This document shows positions 1 through 6,085 of a stretch of 6,085 nucleotides of DNA, piece after piece. Position 1 is the stretch's first letter; each line of letters begins with the position of its first letter. A model generated the notes under the pieces. It saw nothing but the letters and a program-made list of their open reading frames with translations, did no database searches and was not told where the DNA came from. The position numbers and the translations under genes were made by a program. Origin of the DNA: Chloroflexota bacterium (lineage in GTDB: Bacteria; Chloroflexota; Dehalococcoidia; JACQGW01); contig JACQGW010000103.1 of the NCBI GenBank assembly GCA_016199325.1, forward strand, positions 1 to 6,085, in the 5' to 3' direction.

Positions 1-45
1 GCGGTCGGCAGTCGGCCGTCAGCTATCAGCGGTCAGCTATCGGAT
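1..45. repeat. Degenerate heptanucleotide array (left)
   Basis: The first 45 bases can be read as consecutive 7-base units of the form GCNNTCR (GCGGTCG, GCAGTCG, GCCGTCA, GCTATCA, GCGGTCA, GCTATCG). The 10-mer GTCAGCTATC occurs at 18-27 and again at 32-41, exactly 14 bases (two heptads) apart. Bases 1-16 are the exact reverse complement of 135-150, so this block is an inverted arm of the array at 75-180. No coding role is seen. The window starts inside the array, so its left limit is unknown. Confidence 0.75.
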
Positions 46-74
46 TTCACCGATCGGGCCGGCCTTTCATTGCC

Positions 75-180
75 GACTGCCGACTGCCGGCCGCCGACTC
101 TGGACTGCCGACTGCCGGCCGCCGACTCTGGACTGCCGACTGCCGACCGCCGACTCTGGACTGCCGACTGCCGACTGGAC
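75..180. repeat. 28-bp tandem repeat built from four heptamers
   Basis: Three complete 28-base units lie head to tail at 75-102, 103-130 and 131-158, followed by a partial fourth at 159-180. Units 1 and 2 are identical and unit 3 differs by one base (GGCCGCC to GACCGCC). Each unit is four 7-base words: GACTGCC twice, then GGCCGCC, then GACTCTG. The array is therefore nested, with a 7-base period inside a 28-base period. There are no spacers between units, so it is not a CRISPR. It lies just upstream of the putative promoter of the KGG gene. It looks like a minisatellite grown by slippage or unequal exchange; any regulatory role is unknown. Confidence 0.9.
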
Positions 181-182
181 GA

Positions 183-212
183 TTGGCACACCATGTTATG
201 TTATGTTACACT
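183..212 (+). promoter_or_regulatory. Candidate sigma-70-type promoter for the KGG gene
   Basis: TTGGCA (183-188, five of six matches to TTGACA) and TACACT (207-212, four of six matches to TATAAT) are 18 bases apart. This is a local AT-rich patch in an otherwise very GC-rich region. The spacer includes three direct copies of ATGTT (193-207). It would put transcription start near 219 and leave a leader of about 120 bases. A stress-specific sigma factor could use different elements, so the assignment is tentative. Confidence 0.4.
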
Positions 213-340
213 TAGCCAGGTGAACGGACGCTCTGCTCCGTGAACCCTCGTTCGACCTTGGTTCTCGAACAGATCGGTCGGGGTAGCGCCCGCGCGCCGG
301 TCTGGTCGAAGGCCTGTACATAGGAAGGGGGTGTAGCAAG
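213..340 (+). other. Leader / 5' untranslated region before the KGG gene
   Basis: No convincing gene is seen here. Two small inverted repeats could form hairpins in the RNA. ACGGA (224-228) pairs with TCCGT (237-241) across 8 bases, and GTTCGA (250-255) pairs with TCGAAC (265-270) across 9 bases. Neither is followed by a T tract and no known riboswitch was recognised. The segment ends in the ribosome binding site of the KGG gene. Confidence 0.4.
322..331 (+). promoter_or_regulatory. Ribosome binding site of the KGG gene
   Basis: The purine run AGGAAGGGGG ends 9 bases before the ATG at 341. It supports that ATG over the second Met codon at 353 (residue 5). Confidence 0.7.
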
Positions 341-649
341 ATGGAGAAGGAGATGACGGTTCGCGAGGCTGGTCGCCGTGGCGGTCAGCGGGTCAAGGAG
401 AAGTACGGCCCTGGCTTCTACGCCGAGATCGGCCGCAAGGGCGGCGAGGCGGTCGCCCAGGAGCGGGGTCGCGATTTCTACGCCAAGATCGGCCGCAAGG
501 GCGGTGAGGCGGTAAAGGCGAAGCGAGGCTCTGAATTCTACTCTCAGATCGGCCGCCGAGGCGGTGAGGCCGTGCGGGAGAAGCACGGGTCCGAGTACTA
601 CTCGGCCATTGGCCGCAAGGGCGGTCGCGCGAAGAAGCAGACGTCCTGA
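341..649 (+). CDS. KGG-repeat stress protein (LEA group 1 / Em-like)
   Basis: Small, highly hydrophilic, charged protein of 102 residues made almost wholly of a 20-residue repeat. A short head (1-10) precedes four full copies (11-30, 31-50, 51-70, 71-90) and a partial fifth (91-98). The repeat reads roughly G-R-[RK]-G-G-[EQ]-x-V, then charged residues, G, two variable residues, [FY]-Y-[AS]-x-I. The period is exactly 20 residues (60 bases) with no insertions. This matches the 'stress-induced bacterial acidophilic repeat' (KGG) family, which includes Bacillus GsiB, and resembles the 20-mer of plant Em (group 1 LEA) proteins. Members are linked to desiccation, heat and other stress, probably as disordered cytoplasmic protectants. 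There is no signal peptide, membrane segment or catalytic motif. It is transcribed alone, towards the BNR gene. The family call is firm; the protective role is inferred from relatives. Confidence 0.9.
   Translation: MEKEMTVREAGRRGGQRVKEKYGPGFYAEIGRKGGEAVAQERGRDFYAKIGRKGGEAVKAKRGSEFYSQIGRRGGEAVREKHGSEYYSAIGRKGGRAKKQTS
371..631 (+). repeat. 60-bp coding tandem repeat inside the KGG gene
   Basis: Units begin at 371, 431, 491 and 551, with a partial unit at 611. The best conserved block covers the end of one unit and the start of the next: TTCTACGCC, then ATCGGCCGCAAGGGCGG. Copies 2, 3 and 5 share the identical 14-mer GGCCGCAAGGGCGG at their start. The middle of each unit varies in both codons and residues. 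Together this indicates growth by duplication followed by divergence of the less constrained positions. Confidence 0.85.
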
Positions 650-752
650 GGTCGCTACCACCCCGCTGGAGACCGCTCCACACGCTGCGGCCTCCGGCGG
701 GCCCTCGATCGGCGGTGCTGTTTCGATAGATGACCCGCAGACGGAACCGGCA
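650..752. other. Convergent intergenic region
   Basis: These 103 bases separate the stop of the KGG gene (plus) from the stop of the BNR gene (minus). TGGAG (667-671) and CTCCA (676-680) can form a 5-bp stem with a 4-base loop on either strand, and a GC-rich stretch follows at about 684-706. There is no T tract on either side, so a classical intrinsic terminator is not demonstrated. Transcripts from both sides could overlap here. Confidence 0.35.
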
Positions 753-2693
753 TCACTCGCAACTGCTGACCGGCACATCCGTCTGCGGGAAGATCGTGCG
801 CGCGTCGACGCCGTGAATCCAGACGTTGGAGAACGTCGAGATCCCGTCGGCCGCGGCACGGAACGAGAGCTTCGTTGCGGGACTGCGTGCGGCGGATACG
901 TCCACGTCGTCGAAACCCCATCGGGGATAGACCAGGCTTCCACGGGTCACGGTCATGCGCCGGCCGACGCCAACCTCGGTTTCGACCCCGGCGTTTACCG
1001 CTCGATAGAGGCGAACGGTTCCGGCCCAATCGGCCGGGACGGACTGTAGCGTGCCCCGGTTGTAGACGTCCACCGCCAGATTCGCCAGCGTTGCCGCGCT
1101 GACGGGGGCCTCGCGCCCCTGGGCATCGTGGGGCCAGACGATCTCGATCCGTGCGTCCACGGCGGAACCGGCCGTCGCCGTCGACGTCGGGACGTCCTGA
1201 TGCGGGAAGATCGTCCGCGGATCGGCGCCATGCACCCAGACGCTCGACCGGTGCGGCACCCCGTCGACCGTGAGCCGGAAGATGTACTTGTTCGCCGGAT
1301 CGGTCGCTTTCTCGACCGCCACGTCGTTGAAGTCCCACACGGGAAATGCCTTGCCGCCGACGCTGGCCATCCGCCGAATCCCCGTCGCGACCGGCTCGGC
1401 CGGCGCATTGCTCAACGAGCGCCAGAGCCGCACCGTCCGGTCGTAGAGGCAGGGCACCGGCTTCAAGGTATCGTTCTGGAACAGATAGGCCGTCGCGTTG
1501 ACCGCGGTTGCCTGGGTGACCGGCTTCCCCCCGTGCGGCCAGACGATTTCGATGCGCGCGTCCACGGCGACCGGCACCTGAAACTCGCCGATCGGCAGCC
1601 GCCAGACGCCATCGTCGGTCCCAGCATAGAGGACCTGGGGGCTGGAGTCGTCGACGGCGAGGCTGCGCACGTTGGCCGTCGCCAGCGCACCGGGCATCGC
1701 CGACCAGGTGGCGCCGCCGTCGTTGCTGACCAGCACTCCCTGGCCGAGCGACCCGGCGAAGACCGTCGACGGCTGGCGCGGATTCACCAGCAGTCGCTGG
1801 ACTGCAACGGAGCCAAACGCGCCAAGCAAGCGCTGCCAGTTCTGCCCCCCATCGGCGCTCCGCCAGATACCGGCCGCACTCCCCAGCAGCGCGATCGCGC
1901 CGTCGGCCGATGGCACCGCCACGTCGAAGATCGCCGGCAGTCCCACCTCGGCAACGGTCGTCCAGGTCGTCCCCCCGTCCCGAGAGCGGAACACCCGACC
2001 GGAGCCGCCTTCCGTTACTCCCCCGGCCAGCAGGGTTTGTGGCTGGAGCGGGTGAATGCTGAGCGAGGTCAGGTCGGCGTTGGCCGGCGGCACCGTGATG
2101 TTGCGAGTCCAGGCGAGCCCGGCGTCGGTCGACCGACTGAAGAACGGGTCGCCGGCGGCGTAGATCGTGCGTCCATCCCCGGGTGCCGCGAGCAGGCGAG
2201 CAACGTGACCCTCGAAATGGCGCGTCCAGTTGATGCCGCCGTCGGTGCTCTTGTAGACGCCGCGGCCGCTATCGCCCTTCGCCGCGCTCTCGCCGGTGCC
2301 TGCCAGAACGACGGACGCGTTGGCGCGGTCGGCGAGGAGCGTGTTGACGAAGCGATTGGTCAGCCCGGTGTTCACGGCCGTCCAGGTGGCGCCGCTGTCG
2401 GCGCTCCGAAAGACCCCCTGCCCCCGGGTCCCCGCGAAGATCACCTGCCCGTTCACCGGCGAGACGGCCAGGGCATCCACCCGGTGTCCAGCCAGGCCGA
2501 GCCGGGTCCAATCGGCTGCCGAGACGGGCAGCGGCCGCGGCCCGATCGCGGGCATCACCGCCAGGAACAGCAGGCTGACGATCCGCGCCAGACGTCTGAC
2601 GCCAGACGTCTGGCGCATGACGTATGACGGCATTATCGCCAGGAACAGCAGGCTGACGATCTGCGCGAGGGCGCGTGAAATGCGCTGACGCAT
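753..2693 (-). CDS. Secreted Asp-box (BNR) repeat protein with two C-terminal repeat domains
   Basis: Protein of 646 residues, probably exported. The N-terminus (1-59) has a positive head and two copies of a hydrophobic core, IVSLLFLAIMP (12-22) and IVSLLFLAVMP (38-48). A likely signal peptidase site follows Val-Ser-Ala at 57-59. Six Asp-box motifs of the form S-x-D-x-G-x-x-W lie at 97-104, 149-156, 188-195, 237-244, 279-286 and 323-330. They mark a beta-propeller related to the sialidase/Vps10/Ycf48-like fold. No sialidase catalytic set (Arg triad, Tyr, Asp) was recognised, so binding or scaffolding is likelier than hydrolysis. Residues 377-509 and 512-646 are two copies of an unrecognised domain, each opening with V-D-A-R-I-E-I-V-W-P-H. 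The ATG at 2693 has GGGG seven bases upstream; the Met at residue 26 (codon at 2618) has no visible ribosome site. The gene starts 43 bases after the ftsH stop, so co-transcription is likely. The true function is unknown. Confidence 0.85.
   Translation of the reverse strand: MRQRISRALAQIVSLLFLAIMPSYVMRQTSGVRRLARIVSLLFLAVMPAIGPRPLPVSAADWTRLGLAGHRVDALAVSPVNGQVIFAGTRGQGVFRSADSGATWTAVNTGLTNRFVNTLLADRANASVVLAGTGESAAKGDSGRGVYKSTDGGINWTRHFEGHVARLLAAPGDGRTIYAAGDPFFSRSTDAGLAWTRNITVPPANADLTSLSIHPLQPQTLLAGGVTEGGSGRVFRSRDGGTTWTTVAEVGLPAIFDVAVPSADGAIALLGSAAGIWRSADGGQNWQRLLGAFGSVAVQRLLVNPRQPSTVFAGSLGQGVLVSNDGGATWSAMPGALATANVRSLAVDDSSPQVLYAGTDDGVWRLPIGEFQVPVAVDARIEIVWPHGGKPVTQATAVNATAYLFQNDTLKPVPCLYDRTVRLWRSLSNAPAEPVATGIRRMASVGGKAFPVWDFNDVAVEKATDPANKYIFRLTVDGVPHRSSVWVHGADPRTIFPHQDVPTSTATAGSAVDARIEIVWPHDAQGREAPVSAATLANLAVDVYNRGTLQSVPADWAGTVRLYRAVNAGVETEVGVGRRMTVTRGSLVYPRWGFDDVDVSAARSPATKLSFRAAADGISTFSNVWIHGVDARTIFPQTDVPVSSCE
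756..1160 (-). repeat. Second copy of an unrecognised ~130-residue domain (BNR protein, residues 512-646)
   Basis: It shares with the first copy, in the same order: the opening V-D-A-R-I-E-I-V-W-P-H; T-V-R-L-[WY]-R; G-x-x-R-R-M (or G-R-R-M); a [FY]-P-x-W-x-F-[ND]-D-V motif; and a closing S-x-V-W-[VI]-H-G-x-D-x-R-T-I-F-P-x-x-D-V-P. The offset between copies is 135 codons. The all-beta pattern with conserved Trp and Gly suggests an immunoglobulin-like or jelly-roll module, which is inference only. Confidence 0.7.
1167..1565 (-). repeat. First copy of the same domain (BNR protein, residues 377-509)
   Basis: Partner of the copy at 756-1160. Identity is visible in the DNA as well: 1127-1164 and 1532-1569 match at 34 of 38 bases, exactly 405 bases apart. 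This copy follows the last propeller strand (about residue 365) and is joined to the second by a short Thr/Ala/Ser linker (about 502-511). Confidence 0.7.
2551..2666. repeat. In-frame duplication of the signal-peptide core, with a heptamer array between copies
   Basis: Bases 2551-2588 and 2629-2666 match at 35 of 38 positions, 78 bases (26 codons) apart, so the reading frame is kept. They encode the two hydrophobic cores of the BNR signal peptide. Between them (2589-2630) are six consecutive 7-base words: CAGACGT, CTGACGC, CAGACGT, CTGGCGC, ATGACGT and ATGACGG. Within this, the 10-base palindrome CAGACGTCTG occurs twice, at 2589-2598 and 2603-2612. The words resemble the TGAC-containing heptads seen on the minus strand of positions 1-45. 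Confidence 0.85.
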
Positions 2694-2736
2694 CGTTCAT
2701 CCCCGGTCAAGGAGTGTCATGGAGTACAACGGTTCC

Positions 2737-4686
<1,950 letters not shown>

Positions 4687-4691
4687 AGTCG

Positions 4692-4697
4692 CTCCTT
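4692..4697 (-). promoter_or_regulatory. Ribosome binding site fixing the ftsH GTG start
   Basis: On the minus strand AAGGAG ends 5 bases before the GTG at 4686-4684. It is the strongest Shine-Dalgarno match in the minus-strand block. It rules out the long upstream extension of this frame, which merely overlaps the preceding gene. Confidence 0.85.
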
Positions 4698-4727
4698 CTG
4701 CCCTCCAGGGCGTCCAGGGAACCGCTC

Positions 4728-5303
4728 TCAGCGCACGCGAGAAACCGCCAGCACCACGGCGATGGCCGCCGGGATCAGGAGCAGCAGATTGCGCAGCGGC
4801 AGCAGCATGGCGGCCAGGAACGTCGCGCCGATCTGGCCGGGCGAAAACGCGCCGACGGTCGTCGCCAGCAGGAGGCTTGGCATCGCCAGGCTGGCGGCGA
4901 AGGCGAGATACCCGCTGATGCCGGCGATGACCTCCAGCCATCGGCCGCGCTTGCGATTGACGGCGCGGCTCACACCCTCGCCGATGAGGTAACCGGCCAG
5001 CGCAGCGAGCAACCAGACAAAGAACCCGCCGATGAAGGCGCCGAGGAAGGCCCAGCCGGCCCCGACGGCGAGCGCGAGTCCCATGCCGGCCCCCAGCCCC
5101 CGGGCGTACTGGGCCGGCGACACACTGTACACCGGCGACCTTCGAAGCTGGGCGCACTGGCGACAGCGGGCGCCGACCGGCGTCTGGACGAGACAGCGCG
5201 GGCAGATCGGCCGGTCGCACTTCCCGCATCGGAGGACCGTCTCCACGCCGGGGTGCTCGGCGCAGCGAAGGACGGGCACCGAGGAAGGCGCAGGATCGAC
5301 CAT
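4728..5303 (-). CDS. B-box-type zinc-finger membrane protein
   Basis: Protein of 191 residues with two parts. The N-terminal 50 residues hold a double zinc-binding pattern: C14-x2-H17, C26-x2-C29, C34-x2-C37 and C47-x2-C50. This resembles the B-box-like finger found at the head of some bacterial rhomboid and DUF-type membrane proteins. The rest is very hydrophobic, with about four membrane segments (roughly 68-90, 92-110, 124-146 and 160-187) and a Gly-rich first helix. No rhomboid Gly-x-Ser or His motif is seen, so it is not a rhomboid protease. The finger is probably cytoplasmic and may bind a partner protein or RNA. The ATG at 5303 overlaps the upstream stop codon (TGATG), so translation is probably coupled; a GTG at 5306 is an alternative start. 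ftsH follows after 41 bases. The function is not known; a link to FtsH or to membrane quality control is suggested only by position. Confidence 0.8.
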   Translation of the reverse strand: MVDPAPSSVPVLRCAEHPGVETVLRCGKCDRPICPRCLVQTPVGARCRQCAQLRRSPVYSVSPAQYARGLGAGMGLALAVGAGWAFLGAFIGGFFVWLLAALAGYLIGEGVSRAVNRKRGRWLEVIAGISGYLAFAASLAMPSLLLATTVGAFSPGQIGATFLAAMLLPLRNLLLLIPAAIAVVLAVSRVR

Positions 5304-5959
5304 CACAGGTTCCCGTTCGCCAAGCCGGGCGACCCAGCCCCGATCACCCGCCGGACGTCGAGAACGTGCGGGACGTGCTCGGCGTCGTAGGCTGGGCTGC
5401 CTGCGTCCAGGCTGGAGATCAGGGCTTGGCCGGGCGTGCCGGCCGCGTGGATGTACGTCCGCGCGTCGAGCGCGAGGGCGACGTGGGTTGCCCTGCCGTT
5501 CCGCCCGAAGAAGAGCAGATCCCCGCATCGGATCGCCGGCAGCGGGACGACCGTCCCTAGCGCCTGCCGCTGGGGCTCGGCGTCCCGCGGCAGCGCATAG
5601 CCCGCGAGCCGGTAGACGAGCTGGACGAAGCCCGAGCAGTCGAGTCCGGCGACCGTCGTTCCGCCCCAGAGGTACGGCGCACCCAGGAAGCGGCGAGCGA
5701 TCGCCGGTATGGCGTCGGCAGCCAGGCGGAAGAGCGGCGCTGGGGCGGCGTCGGCGACCACAAGCCGCCCGCGGCTACCGTCGGGCAGCTCCACGACGTA
5801 CGTCGCGCCATCGCAACCGCAGACGGCCAGCTCGGTCCCGGCGTAGACGGTGAGCCGGGTGCCGTCGGGAAGGTGGAGCGAGGTCTCCGGCGCCGTCACG
5901 ACCACGGTTGGTTGGGCAGACGGGGGCGGGCCCTCACCCTGACTCGCTTCGCTCGTCAT
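5303..5959 (-). CDS. NlpC/P60 cysteine peptidase, YkfC / dipeptidyl-peptidase VI-like
   Basis: Protein of 218 residues with an SH3b-like N-terminal part (about 18-70) and an NlpC/P60 domain (about 83-205). The catalytic Cys is C108 in D-C-S-G-F-V, preceded by G-A-P-Y-L-W-G-G (93-100); the His is H159 (T-H-V-A-L) and the probable third residue is H171. The context around the Cys and the later L-P-R-D-A-E-P-Q resemble YkfC and dipeptidyl-peptidase VI, which cut gamma-D-Glu-diamino acid bonds in murein peptides during recycling. No signal peptide is present, which fits a cytoplasmic enzyme. As I recall, those relatives are longer and carry two SH3b domains, so one may be missing here. The start is uncertain. 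The ATG at 5959 lies inside a repeat element with GGGAGAGGG directly against it, and no ATG, GTG or TTG occurs upstream in this frame, which stays open to the window edge. GTG codons at residues 19 and 21 are alternatives but lack ribosome sites. Confidence 0.88.
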   Translation of the reverse strand: MTSEASQGEGPPPSAQPTVVVTAPETSLHLPDGTRLTVYAGTELAVCGCDGATYVVELPDGSRGRLVVADAAPAPLFRLAADAIPAIARRFLGAPYLWGGTTVAGLDCSGFVQLVYRLAGYALPRDAEPQRQALGTVVPLPAIRCGDLLFFGRNGRATHVALALDARTYIHAAGTPGQALISSLDAGSPAYDAEHVPHVLDVRRVIGAGSPGLANGNL

Positions 5960-6085
5960 CCCTCTCCCGCTCGGCGGGCGAGGGGGCGAAGATGGGAGCG
6001 AGGGTGCGTCTGTGCCCGTCCCCCCTCTCCCGCCGAGCGGGCGCGGGGCTGGGGGTGAGGGCGTGTCCCCTGTCCCCCCTCTCCC
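5930..6085. repeat. C-rich/G-rich inverted-repeat element (REP/MITE-like)
   Basis: Ten-base ends GCCCTCACCC (5930-5939) and GGGTGAGGGC (6053-6062) are exact inverted repeats enclosing 113 bases. Inside, 5960-5970 and 5974-5984 form an 11-bp hairpin with one mismatch and a 3-base loop. CCCGC (6029-6033) and GCGGG (6037-6041) form a second. The 14-mer GTCCCCCCTCTCCC occurs at 6018-6031 and again at 6072-6085, so another copy runs off the window. Repeats of this CCCTCTCCC...GGTGAGGG style are common between genes of high-GC bacteria. The left end overlaps the first 10 codons of the NlpC/P60 gene. Confidence 0.75.

Noticed and set aside
75..180. CRISPR array
   Set aside because: The 28-bp unit length is suggestive, but the units abut with no spacers and contain an internal 7-bp period.
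667..680. Intrinsic terminator hairpin
   Set aside because: The stem is only 5 bp and no T run follows on either strand, so it is mentioned only as part of the intergenic region.
212..943. 243-residue minus-strand frame across the KGG gene
   Set aside because: It is the reverse-strand reading of the KGG repeats. Its own repeat pattern is a by-product of the 60-bp DNA period, and it overlaps the end of the BNR gene with no family resemblance.
1128..2627. 499-residue plus-strand frame opposite the BNR gene
   Set aside because: It is rich in Arg, Pro, Gly and His with no recognisable domain and lies fully antisense to a gene with clear Asp-box motifs. High GC leaves long open antisense frames.
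753..2693. Sialidase enzyme activity for the BNR protein
   Set aside because: Asp boxes are structural and occur in many non-enzymatic propellers; the sialidase catalytic residues and FRIP motif were not found.
4687..5229. N-terminal extension of the FtsH frame by about 181 residues
   Set aside because: The extension is Arg-rich, overlaps the zinc-finger membrane gene in another frame, and is cut off by a strong ribosome site before the GTG at 4686.
5032..5853. 273-residue plus-strand frame opposite the zinc-finger and peptidase genes
   Set aside because: Very Arg-rich, with no domain, and antisense to two well-supported genes.

Overview
This is a GC-rich bacterial window with five well-supported genes. 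Four lie on the minus strand in a compact, probably co-transcribed block. In transcription order (right to left) they are an NlpC/P60 peptidase, a zinc-finger membrane protein, the protease FtsH, and a secreted Asp-box (BNR) repeat protein. The fifth, a small KGG/LEA-like stress protein, faces them on the plus strand at the left end. High GC, tandem heptanucleotide arrays, a GTG start and the mix of gene families suggest a Chloroflexota member (Thermomicrobia-like). That is inference; the window holds no marker that fixes the taxon.

Layout: positions 1-180 are non-coding and filled with 7-bp-based repeats, including a 28-bp tandem unit. A possible promoter lies at 183-212, followed by a leader of about 120 bases. 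The KGG gene (341-649) is four perfect 20-residue repeats plus a partial fifth. A 103-bp convergent gap follows. The BNR gene (753-2693, minus) encodes a duplicated signal-peptide core, six Asp boxes and two copies of an unrecognised domain of about 130 residues. ftsH is 2737-4686 (minus, GTG start with a clear AAGGAG). The zinc-finger/multi-TM gene is 4728-5303 (minus) and overlaps the end of the NlpC/P60 gene (5303-5959, minus). From 5930 to the right edge runs a C-rich/G-rich inverted-repeat element, which supplies the first codons of the NlpC/P60 gene.

How they may work together: three of the four minus-strand genes act at or beyond the membrane (zinc-finger membrane protein, FtsH, secreted BNR protein). 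The NlpC/P60 protein looks like a cytoplasmic YkfC-type murein-peptide hydrolase. A cell-envelope quality-control or recycling cluster is a reasonable but unproven reading.

The most notable signals are four. An in-frame 78-bp duplication of the BNR signal-peptide core has a heptamer array between the copies, resembling the array at the left edge. The BNR C-terminal domain is duplicated. The NlpC/P60 gene starts inside a repeat element. The zinc-finger membrane protein sits directly in front of ftsH.
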